DNA of 64,000 bases from an uncultured Acidovorax sp. (GCA_913774625.1 CAJYHL010000049.1:1-64000), one strand, 5' to 3'; positions 21,082 to 29,088 are shown, counted from the first letter of the stretch. The notes: generated by a model not told the origin, from the letters alone. A program made the numbers and translations.

Positions 21082-21373
21082 GGCTCTTTTGTATCACGCG
21101 GCTTCTGGAAATCTCCAAGATACATACCAAAGGGATACAAGGCGGCCGCAGAGAGCATACAAAACGCACTTACCTCCAAAGAATTCAAAAAGATCCACGA
21201 AACAATATTGATACAACAATAATCCCACAAGACCACGGCACTCTGGAATTTGTATGCACAATATATCGACAATGTAATCCGCAATGCATTAACCGGATTT
21301 ATCCCTCTCTTTTCCGCTCACGCCGCCATTAACCCGCGCCTACCATTCATTCGTCTTTTTCGGGGAGATCGAC
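21082..21373. promoter_or_regulatory. A+T-rich divergent control region with repeated ATACAA/TTGTAT
   Basis: This 292-bp region between divergent small genes is strikingly A+T-rich for the window (22 G+C in the 60 nt from 21181 to 21240). It contains five copies of TTGTAT or its complement: 21089-21094, 21135-21140, 21157-21162, 21211-21216 and 21250-21255. Such clustering suggests a regulator-binding array or a silenced, acquired promoter. No perfect sigma-70 pair is evident. Confidence 0.5.
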
Positions 21374-21868
21374 ATGAATGGAATCAGCAGCACCGGCCCG
21401 GCATCGCGGCCGGCCGTTCGGAATAGCGCCGTGGCCTCCGCCCTCGGCACCGCGGCAGGCACGCCTGCAGGCAACGGGACCGCAGCCGGCCTGTACAGCA
21501 GCCTGCATCCCGCCAAGGCAGGCCCGCCGGCTTCGCTAACGCCTCCGAAGCCGGCGGCCGGCGCGGAACGCATCGCGCCGCAGGCGGCGCCCCGATCCGC
21601 CGGAGCGCCGGAGAGCTCGGCCTGGAAGACGGTGGCCTCGACGGCGGAGCACTGGGGCTCCGACCTGTCGGGCCTGGCGCACGGCGGCGCCCAGGCCCTG
21701 GGCCATGCGGCGGAGGCGCTAGCCGACTCGGCGACCCACGCCGTCCAGAAGGCAGGCAGCGCTGTGGGCTCGGCGGTGGATGCGGTCGGCAGTGGCGCCA
21801 AACAGGCCGCGACCTACCTGGCGCAAGGATGGAATGCCGCCCGTGCCCTGGTGGACGAGGTGACTTGA
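21374..21868 (+). CDS. Ala-rich protein with amphipathic C-terminal helix, unknown function
   Basis: I do not recognise this 164-residue protein. The first ~85 residues are Pro/Ala/Ser-rich and look disordered. Residues ~85-160 are a long Ala-rich amphipathic stretch with recurring HAAEALADSATHAVQKAGSA-type repeats, ending TYLAQGWNAARALVDEVT, similar to the end of the divergent small protein. GGGGAGA sits just upstream of the ATG. Its stop overlaps the start of the next lipoprotein gene (TGATG at 21866-21870), so they are translationally coupled. In the context of sheath and tube genes a cargo or membrane-interacting role is conceivable but unproven. Confidence 0.65.
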   Translation: MNGISSTGPASRPAVRNSAVASALGTAAGTPAGNGTAAGLYSSLHPAKAGPPASLTPPKPAAGAERIAPQAAPRSAGAPESSAWKTVASTAEHWGSDLSGLAHGGAQALGHAAEALADSATHAVQKAGSAVGSAVDAVGSGAKQAATYLAQGWNAARALVDEVT

Positions 21869-22425
21869 TGGCCACGCACGCGACGCCGGCCTGGCGGCGC
21901 CTGGCCGCCCGTGCCGCCCTCGTGCTGGCCCTGCCGGGCTGCTCCATCGTCAGCCCGACGCCAGCCTGGGAACTGATGAAGGCCGGCGCGCAAGCGGCCA
22001 GCCTGGCCATGACGCAGTCCCCGCCACAGGCCAGCAACACCGTCTACCACCTGCACGCGGCGTTCAGCGACGTGTGCATCGCCTTCAATCCGCAGACCCA
22101 GGTTCCGGACATCGTGCCGGCCCTGCAGTCGGTATTGCAGGACCGCGGAATACAAAGCCGGGTCTATGACAACCCGCAGGCAGTGCACCAATGCCCGGTA
22201 TGGCTGGAATATTCGGCCCAATTCGAATGGGGCAAACCGCCGCTGTCTTCCGAATATCGCAAGTTCATCCAATCGGCGCAGCTTACGCTGCGCTCCGAAA
22301 AAGGCCGGGTGCTGTCCACCAGCGAATATCAGCCCGACCCTTTCATGGACCGCAGCAAATGGGCCGACACACGCACCAAGATGGCTCCGGTAGTCGCCGC
22401 ACTGGTTACCGGATTCCAGAACTGA
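21868..22425 (+). CDS. Predicted lipoprotein, unknown function
   Basis: This 185-residue protein has a lipoprotein signal with lipobox LALPGC (Cys25). It is followed by a soluble domain with VYHLHAAFSDVCIAFNPQTQ and LQSVLQDRGIQSRVYD, reminiscent of small periplasmic alpha/beta lipoproteins of the Sbal_3080 type, a weak resemblance. A Tyr/Trp-rich strand (CPVWLEYSAQFEWG) and a C-terminal LTLRSEKGRVLSTSEYQ follow. The start overlaps the previous stop codon. It precedes another lipoprotein gene (FlgH-like) by 33 nt, so these form a run of envelope proteins. Confidence 0.75.
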   Translation: MATHATPAWRRLAARAALVLALPGCSIVSPTPAWELMKAGAQAASLAMTQSPPQASNTVYHLHAAFSDVCIAFNPQTQVPDIVPALQSVLQDRGIQSRVYDNPQAVHQCPVWLEYSAQFEWGKPPLSSEYRKFIQSAQLTLRSEKGRVLSTSEYQPDPFMDRSKWADTRTKMAPVVAALVTGFQN

Positions 22426-22458
22426 ACGAATGCATCAATAAACCAGAGGAATATCGAA

Positions 22459-23190
22459 ATGTCTGAATCGACGTATTTTCCGCCGGCCCGGAAGCGCCGC
22501 CCCCGCCCCGCATCGCCCTGGCTGATCGCGGCCATCGTGGCCTTATCGCTCGGCGGCTGCGCCGCGCGCGAACCTACCCTGGTCACCGGCCCCGTAAGCG
22601 CCGCGCCCATGCCGCGGCCTCCCGCCATCGAACGCGTGGCGACGGGCGGGCTCTTCGACCCTGCGAACTTCAGCTCGCCCTTCGGCGGACGCCGCAAGCC
22701 GCACAACGTGGGCGACACGGTGAAGATCGAGATCGCCGAGAACATGAGCGGCAGCAACAAGGCCAAGACCGACGCCAGCCGCAAGAACAGCATGGCGGCC
22801 AAGGGCCCCGGCAAGGGGGCCAACACAGGATTCCTGGCATCGCTGCTGGACCTGAACGCCACGGCCTCGGGCAGCGACTCGTTCAACGGCGACGGCTCCT
22901 CGAGCAACTCCAGCAGCTTCAAGGGACAGATGGCGGCTTCCGTGATCAACGTCCTGCCCAACGGCAACCTGGTGGTCGCGGGCGAACGCAGCATCGCCAT
23001 GAACGGCGACATCAAGACGCTGCGCTTCTCGGGCATCGTCGATCCGCAGGACCTCCGGCCCAACAACATCGTGGCCTCGGCGGACGTGGTCAACGCCCAG
23101 GTCGAGATCGCCGGGCGCGGCGACGTCTCGGAGGCGGGCCGGCGCACCTGGCTGCAGCGTGTGCTGACCAACAGCCTGGCCATCTGGTGA
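22459..23190 (+). CDS. FlgH-like L-ring lipoprotein, orphan
   Basis: This 243-residue lipoprotein has lipobox LSLGGC (Cys34) and clear FlgH features: LFDPANFSSPFGGRRKPHNVGDTVKIEIAENMSG in pieces, the Ser/Gly/Asn-rich middle, VINVLPNGNLVVAGERSIAM, LRFSGIVDPQDLRPNN and the terminal GRRTWLQRVL. FlgH forms the outer-membrane L-ring bushing of flagella. No flgG, flgI or other flagellar gene is adjacent, so this is a stand-alone copy in an accessory island, possibly an outer-membrane ring for another machine. The ATG at 22459 is preceded by AGAGGAA. Whether the genome has a second, flagellar flgH cannot be told here. Confidence 0.82.
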   Translation: MSESTYFPPARKRRPRPASPWLIAAIVALSLGGCAAREPTLVTGPVSAAPMPRPPAIERVATGGLFDPANFSSPFGGRRKPHNVGDTVKIEIAENMSGSNKAKTDASRKNSMAAKGPGKGANTGFLASLLDLNATASGSDSFNGDGSSSNSSSFKGQMAASVINVLPNGNLVVAGERSIAMNGDIKTLRFSGIVDPQDLRPNNIVASADVVNAQVEIAGRGDVSEAGRRTWLQRVLTNSLAIW

Positions 23191-23348
23191 GGCCCGCGCC
23201 CAGCGCCCAGCGACCAGCGCCCCGCCCCCCTACTTTTCTTTCATTTCCCGTCCCGTTTCCCGGTCCGGCCGTCAGATCTGAACCGCTTGCGGGCAGCGGT
23301 GCCGGACGCTGGCCGCACTTTCGTCTTCATTCGCAAGGAGAAAACGCA

Positions 23349-23939
23349 ATGCGCATCCACTTCAACATCGCCCTGGCCGTCACGTCCTTCGTGGCCGGAA
23401 GCTTCCAAGGATCGGCCCGCGCGGCAGACGTGGGCGGCGTGAGGCTCGACGAGTCGGTCCAGGTGGCCGGCCACCAGCTCCAGCTCAACGGCGCGGGCGT
23501 GAGCTCGCGGCTGATCTTCAAGATCTATGCGATAGGCCTGTACCTGCAGGCTCCGCGCCGCACGCCGGAGGCGGTGCTGACCAGCCACGGGCCGCGGCGG
23601 GTCTTCATCCGCCTGCTGCGCGACGTGACTTCGGAAGAGTTCGAGGACGCCGTGATCAGCAAGCTGGCCGACACCGCGCCGCAGGACGCCGGCCTGGCCG
23701 AGCACATGCTGCGCCTGGGCAAGGCCATCGCCAGCCAGCCGCAGGGACTGCGCCGCGGCGACCTGCTCACCCTGGACTGGATTCCGGGCACGGGCACCGT
23801 GGTGGCGCTCAACAGCCGGCCGCTGACGCCGCCGCTGCGCGACATCACGTTCTACAACGCCCTGCTCAACATCTGGCTGGGAGAAAACCCCGCGGACAAC
23901 CACCTCAAGAACGTACTGCTGGGCCAGACTCCGGCCTGA
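23349..23939 (+). CDS. Chalcone-isomerase-like exported protein
   Basis: This 196-residue protein has a signal peptide ending about SARAA, then a chalcone-isomerase-like domain: GGVRLDESVQVAGHQLQLNG, FKIYAIGLYLQAP, RVFIRLLRDVTSEEF, LDWIPGTGTVV and NALLNIWLGENPADNHLKNVLLG. Bacterial members of this family are periplasmic proteins of unclear function and are not established flavonoid enzymes. AAGGAG lies eight nt before the ATG at 23349. It follows the FlgH-like gene after 158 nt of noncoding sequence that includes short CCCAGCG-type repeats. Confidence 0.85.
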   Translation: MRIHFNIALAVTSFVAGSFQGSARAADVGGVRLDESVQVAGHQLQLNGAGVSSRLIFKIYAIGLYLQAPRRTPEAVLTSHGPRRVFIRLLRDVTSEEFEDAVISKLADTAPQDAGLAEHMLRLGKAIASQPQGLRRGDLLTLDWIPGTGTVVALNSRPLTPPLRDITFYNALLNIWLGENPADNHLKNVLLGQTPA

Positions 23940-23976
23940 AACCAGGACACCGCGCCGCCGAGCAAGAGGCGCCACA

Positions 23977-24315
23977 ATGGCGGCCCCGTCCACGTCCCCA
24001 TCCGCCCATCCATCCATGAACGAAGAGCCGCTCGCACCCATGCAGGCCACGCCGCCCGGCTTGTACCGCCACTACAAGGGCCTGCTGTACGAAGTCGTGG
24101 GCATGGCCCGGCACAGCGAGACACTCGAACCCCTGACGCTCTACCGCGCGCTCTACGGCAGCCGCGAGCTATGGGTGCGGCCGGCCGCGATGTTCGAGGA
24201 AACGGTGCTGATAGGCGGCCGGACGGTGCCGCGCTTCGAGCGCTGCGCGCCGCCTCCGGGAGCGCAGGCAGAGCCGGCCTCAGCGCCTTCGGAGCCGGAC
24301 GGTCAGCCCGGCTGA
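23977..24315 (+). CDS. DUF1653 family protein
   Basis: This 112-residue protein carries DUF1653 in its middle: GLYRHYKGLLYEVVGMARHS, ETLEPLTLYRALYG and LWVRPAAMFEE. The family is small and cytoplasmic with no fixed function. I give the ATG at 23977 (AAGAGG upstream), but the next in-frame ATG at 24016 would give a 99-residue protein without the low-complexity APSTSPSAHPS leader. It overlaps the convergent histidine kinase gene by 13 bp. Confidence 0.8.
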   Translation: MAAPSTSPSAHPSMNEEPLAPMQATPPGLYRHYKGLLYEVVGMARHSETLEPLTLYRALYGSRELWVRPAAMFEETVLIGGRTVPRFERCAPPPGAQAEPASAPSEPDGQPG

Positions 24316-25379
24316 GCCGGCCGCTCCAGGCGCGGCAGGCTCACCAGGGCGATCAGGCCGCCGTCAGGGGCGTTGTCCAGTTGCAGATAGCCTCCGTGAC
24401 GCTGCACGATGTCCTGCACGATGGACAGCCCCAGGCCCATGCCCTGCGCATGCCGCGGAGCGCCAGGCCCGCGATAGAACGGCTGCAGCACCTTGTCCAG
24501 CTCGGCGGGAGGCAGGCCCGGGCCGAAGTCCCGCACGCGGATGCTGACGGCATCCCCGGTGTCGATGAGCGTGATGTGCGCCGCCCCGCCGTAGCGCACC
24601 GCATTGCCCACCAGATTGCCCACGCAGCGGCGCAGCGCGGTCGCCTGCGCAGCGATGGGAGCGGCGGCGCGGCCGCACAGGCGCACGTCGTGGCCGCAGG
24701 CCCGCTCGTCGTCCACCAGGCTCTCCAGCAGGGCCTGGATATCCAGCTGCGCCATCGGTTCGGCCCGGGCCACGCCGCGCAGGTGGTCCAGCGTGGCGGT
24801 CAGCATCACGTCCATCTCCTCGATGTCGCGGCTGAACCGCAGCCGGTCCTCTTCGGGCAGGTTCTCCGCGCGCAGGCGCAGCCGGGTGAGCGGCGTGCGC
24901 AGGTCGTGCGACACCGCAGCGACGAAGCGGTCGCGGTCGGCCATCTGCTGCCGGATGCAAGCCTGCATCTGGTTGAAGACCCGGCTCGCCTCGCGGCATT
25001 CCAGCGTGCCGTCGGCTTCGGCCAGCGGCGGGCGGTGGATGTCGGTGCCCAGCTCACGGGCCGCCTGCGCCAGGCGCCGCAGCGGCTCCGACAGCCAGCG
25101 CGCGCCCAGCCAGGCAGGCAGCAGGAGGGCCAGCAGGCGCACACCGATATCGAGCAGCGTGGCCGGCGAATACCAGATGTCGTCGGGTACGTCGGGCCAG
25201 CTCTCCGGTGGCGGCTGAACCATGTCCCAGCTGTAGGGCGCCAGCTCGAACACCACGGTGAGCGTCAGCACATGGCTGGCGATCACCGCCACGAAGAGCA
25301 TCAGCATCAGGCGGCCGCGCAGGGTCGCGGGCAGCCAGCGCTGCGCCCTGGAGCGGGCCGCGCCGAGCCAGGCCCGCAT
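24303..25379 (-). CDS. Sensor histidine kinase
   Basis: This 358-residue membrane kinase has an N-terminal transmembrane helix (RLMLMLFVAVIASHVLTLTV), a short periplasmic loop with YSWDMVQPPPESWPD, a second helix, a HAMP segment (SEPLRRLAQAARELGTD), the phosphoacceptor H-box SHDLRTPLTRLR, N-box NLVGNAVRYG, and G boxes DFGPGLP and GMGLGLSIVQDI. The short periplasmic loop (about 50 residues) suggests membrane or small-ligand sensing. The start overlaps the response-regulator stop by one base, so the pair is translationally coupled. The signal and targets are unknown. Confidence 0.9.
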   Translation of the reverse strand: MRAWLGAARSRAQRWLPATLRGRLMLMLFVAVIASHVLTLTVVFELAPYSWDMVQPPPESWPDVPDDIWYSPATLLDIGVRLLALLLPAWLGARWLSEPLRRLAQAARELGTDIHRPPLAEADGTLECREASRVFNQMQACIRQQMADRDRFVAAVSHDLRTPLTRLRLRAENLPEEDRLRFSRDIEEMDVMLTATLDHLRGVARAEPMAQLDIQALLESLVDDERACGHDVRLCGRAAAPIAAQATALRRCVGNLVGNAVRYGGAAHITLIDTGDAVSIRVRDFGPGLPPAELDKVLQPFYRGPGAPRHAQGMGLGLSIVQDIVQRHGGYLQLDNAPDGGLIALVSLPRLERPAQPG

Positions 25380-26110
25380 CAGTGCTGCCACGCCGCGCGT
25401 CCCTGGACGGACTGGATGTTGAACAGGTAGCCCACACCGCGCACGGTCTTGATCAGCACCGGCGCACGCGGGTCGTCCGACAGCTTGTGGCGCAGCCGCG
25501 ATACGAGCAGGTCGATGCTGCGCTCGAAGGACTCCATGGCCCGCCCCCGGGCGCGCTCCATGAGCTGGTCGCGGCTGCAGACGCGGCGCGGCATGCTCAG
25601 GAAGGTACACAGCAGCTTGAATTCGGCGTTGGAGAGCGGGATGACGGTGCCCGCCGGAGAAAGCAGATGGCGTTCCGCGCTGTGCAGCTCCCAGCCGTCG
25701 AATCGCACCACGTCGTGCATCGCGGGCATGGCGGAGGGCGCCTCCGCCGCAGCCGCGCGGCGCAGCACGTTCTGGATGCGGGCGACCAGTTCACGCGGTT
25801 CGAACGGCTTGGCCATGTAGTCGTCGGCACCCATTTCCAGGCCCAGCACGCAGTCGTAGGGATTGGCCCGGGCGGTGAGCAGGATGATGGGCAGGCGCGA
25901 GCGTTCCCGCAGCTCCCGCGCCAGGGTGATGCCGTCGGTACCCGGCAGCATGACGTCCAGCACCACCAGATCGATGGCCTGCGTGGCCAGCTGCGCCCGC
26001 ATGGAAATGGAATCCCGAGCCGTGTAGGTGGCATAGCCGAAGCGGCTCAGGTAATGGGTCAACAACGTGGTGATGCCGTCATCGTCGTCAACCACCAGAA
26101 TGTGTTGCAT
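25379..26110 (-). CDS. OmpR-family response regulator
   Basis: This 243-residue protein has a receiver domain (HILVVDDDDG acidic pair, phosphoacceptor Asp in LVVLDVMLPGTDG, Lys in YMAKPFEPRE) and a C-terminal winged helix (LSNAEFKLLCTFL, SIDLLVSRLRHKLSDD, IKTVRGVGYLF). It pairs with the kinase encoded immediately downstream. I use the ATG at 26108-26110; a GTG 21 nt upstream is an alternative and neither has a good ribosome-binding site. The 393-bp upstream region holds several inverted repeats that could be autoregulatory sites. Confidence 0.9.
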   Translation of the reverse strand: MQHILVVDDDDGITTLLTHYLSRFGYATYTARDSISMRAQLATQAIDLVVLDVMLPGTDGITLARELRERSRLPIILLTARANPYDCVLGLEMGADDYMAKPFEPRELVARIQNVLRRAAAAEAPSAMPAMHDVVRFDGWELHSAERHLLSPAGTVIPLSNAEFKLLCTFLSMPRRVCSRDQLMERARGRAMESFERSIDLLVSRLRHKLSDDPRAPVLIKTVRGVGYLFNIQSVQGRAAWQH

Positions 26111-26276
26111 AGGCAGGAGTCTGGAAAGCACGAGAGCACGCCCGGTGCGCCATGCATCGGGGCAGCAGCCGGCACGGGTGCGTACCGGGAACCCTAACAG
26201 TGTAGGGAACGATTCGCATCAAGCCTGCCGCGAAGTAAGCGGTATTTACCGGACTTTTCTTGCTCTTTGGGCTGCT

Positions 26277-26298
26277 TTTGTACCTCTTTCGGTACAAA
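26277..26298. promoter_or_regulatory. 8-bp perfect dyad TTTGTACC/GGTACAAA
   Basis: TTTGTACC (26277-26284), six nt, GGTACAAA (26291-26298). It lies 168 bp upstream of the response-regulator start, and a GGTA-TT-TACC dyad lies 26 bp away. It may be an operator; no terminator T-run follows on either strand. Confidence 0.4.
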
Positions 26299-26457
26299 TG
26301 GGACGCATCGCCGGTACATGGGCTGCATACACTCGCGCGCGCATTCCAGCCGGGTCCGAACGGCTGGGACGACGCGAATTCGGCTGGGGAGATCAGCGCC
26401 TGCGGCGCACGCTTCGGCAGCGGGCCGGATTCCGGGAGAAGGGCGACGGATGGCCTG

Positions 26458-26499
26458 AGAACGTGTTCACGATCTCGCAGGGGATCGTGAACACGTTCT
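26458..26499. repeat. 17-bp perfect hairpin formed by the dispersed 17-mer
   Basis: AGAACGTGTTCACGATC (26458-26474), an 8-nt loop, then GATCGTGAACACGTTCT (26483-26499). It starts five nt beyond the purN stop codon, so it would be the 3' hairpin of purN mRNA. There is no T-run. The right arm is identical to the single copy at 89-105 behind pit, marking this as a repeat family and not a gene-specific terminator. Confidence 0.8.
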
Positions 26500-26503
26500 G
26501 AGG

Positions 26504-27088
26504 CTAAGCTTTTCGCAGCAGATCCAGCACCGCGCGGGGATAGATCGCATGCTCCTGCGCCAGCACGCGCGCAGCCAGGGTCTGCGCCGTGTCGCCCTCC
26601 AGCACCGGCACCACGCCCTGGGCCAGGATGGGGCCGGCGTCCAGTTCGGGCGTGACCAGATGCACGGTGGCGCCGGCCACCTTGCAGCCCGCGTCCAGCG
26701 CGCGCTGGTGCGTGTTCAGGCCGGCGAAGGCCGGCAGCAGCGAGGGATGGATGTTGACCAGCCTGCCGGCATAGCGCTGCACGAAGCCGGGCGTGAGGAT
26801 GCGCATGAAGCCGGCCAGCACCACGGCAGCGGGCGCATGGGCGTCGATGGCGTCGGCCAGCGCCGCGTCGAAGGACTCCCGGTCGGGAAAGGCCTTGTGA
26901 TCGAGCGCCGCAGTGGCGATGCCGTGCTGGCGCGCGATGCGCAGGCCTTCGGCGTCGGCCCGGTTGCTCAGCACCGCCGCCACGCGCACGCCGTGGCGGC
27001 CGGCCCAGTCCTGCTGCTCGGCCTCGCGCACGATGGCTGCCATGTTGGAGCCGCCGCCAGAGATCAGAATCACGATGTTCTTCTTCAT
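26504..27088 (-). CDS. purN: Phosphoribosylglycinamide formyltransferase (GART)
   Basis: This 194-residue enzyme transfers a formyl group from 10-formyl-THF to GAR in purine synthesis. Motifs: ISGGGSNMAAIV near the N-terminus, AGFMRILTPGFV, the active-site NIHPSLLPAFAG (His/Asn) and the THQRALDAG, GATVHLVTPELDAGPIL segments with the catalytic Asp. The ATG at 27086-27088 is 27 nt from the divergent yceH start. Confidence 0.94.
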   Translation of the reverse strand: MKKNIVILISGGGSNMAAIVREAEQQDWAGRHGVRVAAVLSNRADAEGLRIARQHGIATAALDHKAFPDRESFDAALADAIDAHAPAAVVLAGFMRILTPGFVQRYAGRLVNIHPSLLPAFAGLNTHQRALDAGCKVAGATVHLVTPELDAGPILAQGVVPVLEGDTAQTLAARVLAQEHAIYPRAVLDLLRKA

Positions 27089-27115
27089 TAGCCCGCAATT
27101 ATCCCCGCCGCCACC

Positions 27116-27820
27116 ATGTCCTTCGACCCTCGCACCCGCCCGCTGACCGCCACCGAAGCCCGCGTGCTCGCCACCCTGATGGAGAAGTCGCGCACCGTGC
27201 CCGACAGCTATCCGCTCACGCTCAACTCCGTCGTCACCGGCTGCAACCAGAAAAGCAGCCGCGACCCGGTGATGCAGGTCACCGAGGCCGAGGCTCAGGA
27301 GGCGCTGGACGGTCTGCGCCAGCGCAGCCTGTCGGTGGAGATCGGCGGCAACCGCGCCACGCGCTTCGAGCACAACTTTCCGCGCGGCGTGGGTGTGCCC
27401 GACCAGTCCGCGGTGCTGCTGTCGCTGCTGATGCTGCGCGGACCGCAGACGGCGGGCGAGCTGCGCATCAATTCGGAGCGCTGGCACCGCTTCGCCGACA
27501 TCTCCTCGGTCGAAGCCTTCCTGAACGAGCTGGCCGAGCGCAGCGACGAGAAAGGCGGGCCGCTGGTCGTGCTGCTGCCGCGCGCGCCCGGCGCCCGTGA
27601 GCCGCGCTGGGCACATCTGCTGTGCGGCCCGGTGGATGCATCCGCCCTGGCGGCTGCGGCGGCCCATGCGCCGGCGGACGGCGGCGGGGGCAGCGGCAAC
27701 GCCCTGGCGCCCCGCGTCGCAGCGCTGGAGGCCGAGGTCGCCCAGCTGCGCGGCGTGGTGCAGCAGCTGTGCCGCGAACTCGGCATCGCCGCGCCCGAGG
27801 CCACTGTGTCGCCCCCCTGA
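27116..27820 (+). CDS. YceH family protein (DUF480)
   Basis: This 234-residue protein matches YceH/DUF480, two tandem winged-helix-like domains: [21 protein letters not shown] in part, [21 protein letters not shown], then [20 protein letters not shown] Gly-rich linker and a short coiled coil ([19 protein letters not shown]) end the protein. The family's role is unknown, possibly DNA- or nucleotide-related regulation. The ATG at 27116 is divergent from purN. Confidence 0.88.
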   Translation: MSFDPRTRPLTATEARVLATLMEKSRTVPDSYPLTLNSVVTGCNQKSSRDPVMQVTEAEAQEALDGLRQRSLSVEIGGNRATRFEHNFPRGVGVPDQSAVLLSLLMLRGPQTAGELRINSERWHRFADISSVEAFLNELAERSDEKGGPLVVLLPRAPGAREPRWAHLLCGPVDASALAAAAAHAPADGGGGSGNALAPRVAALEAEVAQLRGVVQQLCRELGIAAPEATVSPP

Positions 27821-27906
27821 CAGGGCCGAAAAGCACGCCCGTGCTACAACGGCGAGATCGAAAAACCAGGGCCCGCCCGGGCCCTGCAGGACAGGAGACG
27901 CACTGC

Positions 27907-29088
27907 ATGGATCTCGCTTTCACCCCCGAAGAACAGGCCTTCCGCGAGGAAGTGCGCAGCTGGGTCCGCGCCCACCTGCCAGAGGACATCGCCCACAAGG
28001 TCCACAACGCGCTGCGCCTGTCGCGCGAAGACATGCAGGGCTGGGCCAGGATATTGGGCAAGAAGGGCTGGCTGGGCTACGGCTGGCCCAAGGAGTTCGG
28101 CGGCCCGGGCTGGACGGCCGTGCAGAAGCACCTCTTCGAAGAGGAATGCGCGCTGGCCGGCGCGCCGCGCATCATTCCCTTCGGCCCGGTGATGGTCGCG
28201 CCCGTCATCATGGCCTTCGGCACGCCGGAGCAGCAAAAGCGCTTCCTGCCCGGCATCGCCAGCGGCGAGGTGTGGTGGAGCCAGGGCTACAGCGAGCCGG
28301 GCTCGGGTTCTGACCTGGCTAGCCTCAAGACCCGCGCCGAGCGTGTGGGCGACAAATACATCGTCAACGGCCAGAAGACCTGGACCACGCTGGGTCAGTA
28401 CGGCGACTGGATGTTCAACCTGGTGCGCACCAGCACGGAGGGCAAGCCGCAGACCGGCATCAGCTTCCTGCTGCTGGACATGAAGTCGCCCGGCGTCACC
28501 GTGCGGCCCATCAAGCTGCTGGACGGCGAATGCGAGGTCAACGAGGTCTTCTTCGACAACGTCGAAGTGCCGGCCGAGAACCTGATCGGCGAGGAGAACA
28601 AGGGCTGGACCTACGCCAAGCACCTGCTCTCCCACGAGCGCACCAACATCGCCGACGTGAACCGCAGCAAGCGCGAGCTGGAACGCCTGAAGCGCATCGC
28701 CAAGACCGAAGGCCTGTGGGACGACGTCCGGTTCCGCGACCAGATCGCGCAGCTGGAAGTGGACATCGTGGCGCTGGAGATGCTGGTGCTGCGCGTGCTC
28801 TCGGCCGAGAAGTCGGGCAAGAACTCGCTGGACATTGCCGGCCTGCTCAAGATCCGCGGCAGCGAGATCCAGCAGCGCTACGCCGAACTGATGATGCTGG
28901 CCGCCGGCCCCTTCAGCCTGCCCTTCATCGAAGAGGCCATGGAGGCCGGCTGGCAGGGCGACTTCCCCGGCGGGGTGGCAGCGAACGCGCCGCTCGCATC
29001 GACCTATTTCAACCTGCGCAAGACCACGATCTACGGCGGCAGCAACGAGGTGCAACGCAACATCGTCGCGCAGACCGTTCTGGGCTGA
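27907..29088 (+). CDS. Acyl-CoA dehydrogenase, large-subunit type (PimC-like)
   Basis: This 393-residue FAD-dependent acyl-CoA dehydrogenase has the family signatures WWSQGYSEPGSGSDLASLKT and KTTIYGGSNEVQRNIVAQ. It has a conserved middle domain with FNLVRTSTEGKPQTGISFLL. Length and the adjacent second dehydrogenase gene suggest the PimC/PimD pair (pimeloyl-CoA dehydrogenase large and small subunits), though other dicarboxylyl- or branched acyl-CoAs are possible. AGGAGA precedes the ATG. Flavin-reoxidation partners are not nearby. Confidence 0.85.
   Translation: MDLAFTPEEQAFREEVRSWVRAHLPEDIAHKVHNALRLSREDMQGWARILGKKGWLGYGWPKEFGGPGWTAVQKHLFEEECALAGAPRIIPFGPVMVAPVIMAFGTPEQQKRFLPGIASGEVWWSQGYSEPGSGSDLASLKTRAERVGDKYIVNGQKTWTTLGQYGDWMFNLVRTSTEGKPQTGISFLLLDMKSPGVTVRPIKLLDGECEVNEVFFDNVEVPAENLIGEENKGWTYAKHLLSHERTNIADVNRSKRELERLKRIAKTEGLWDDVRFRDQIAQLEVDIVALEMLVLRVLSAEKSGKNSLDIAGLLKIRGSEIQQRYAELMMLAAGPFSLPFIEEAMEAGWQGDFPGGVAANAPLASTYFNLRKTTIYGGSNEVQRNIVAQTVLG

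Larger units (their letters stand above)
26111..26503. other. Intergenic region with several inverted repeats
   Basis: No gene is convincing here. Notable structures: CCCTA/TAGGG at 26192-26207, CGGTA-TT-TACCG at 26240-26251, a perfect 8-bp dyad TTTGTACC/GGTACAAA at 26277-26298, and the 17-bp hairpin at 26458-26499 next to purN. The first three lie upstream of the response regulator and are candidate operators. Confidence 0.6.

Noticed and set aside
22459-23190. FlgH-like gene as part of a flagellar operon
   Set aside because: No flagellar gene lies on either side within the window, so it was called an orphan homologue and not given the gene symbol flgH.
26260-26490. Small frames starting MLFGLLLYLFRYKW in the region upstream of the response regulator
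   Set aside because: No ribosome-binding site, overlaps the TTTGTACC/GGTACAAA dyad and the 17-bp hairpin, and quickly turns into Arg/Gly-rich sequence.
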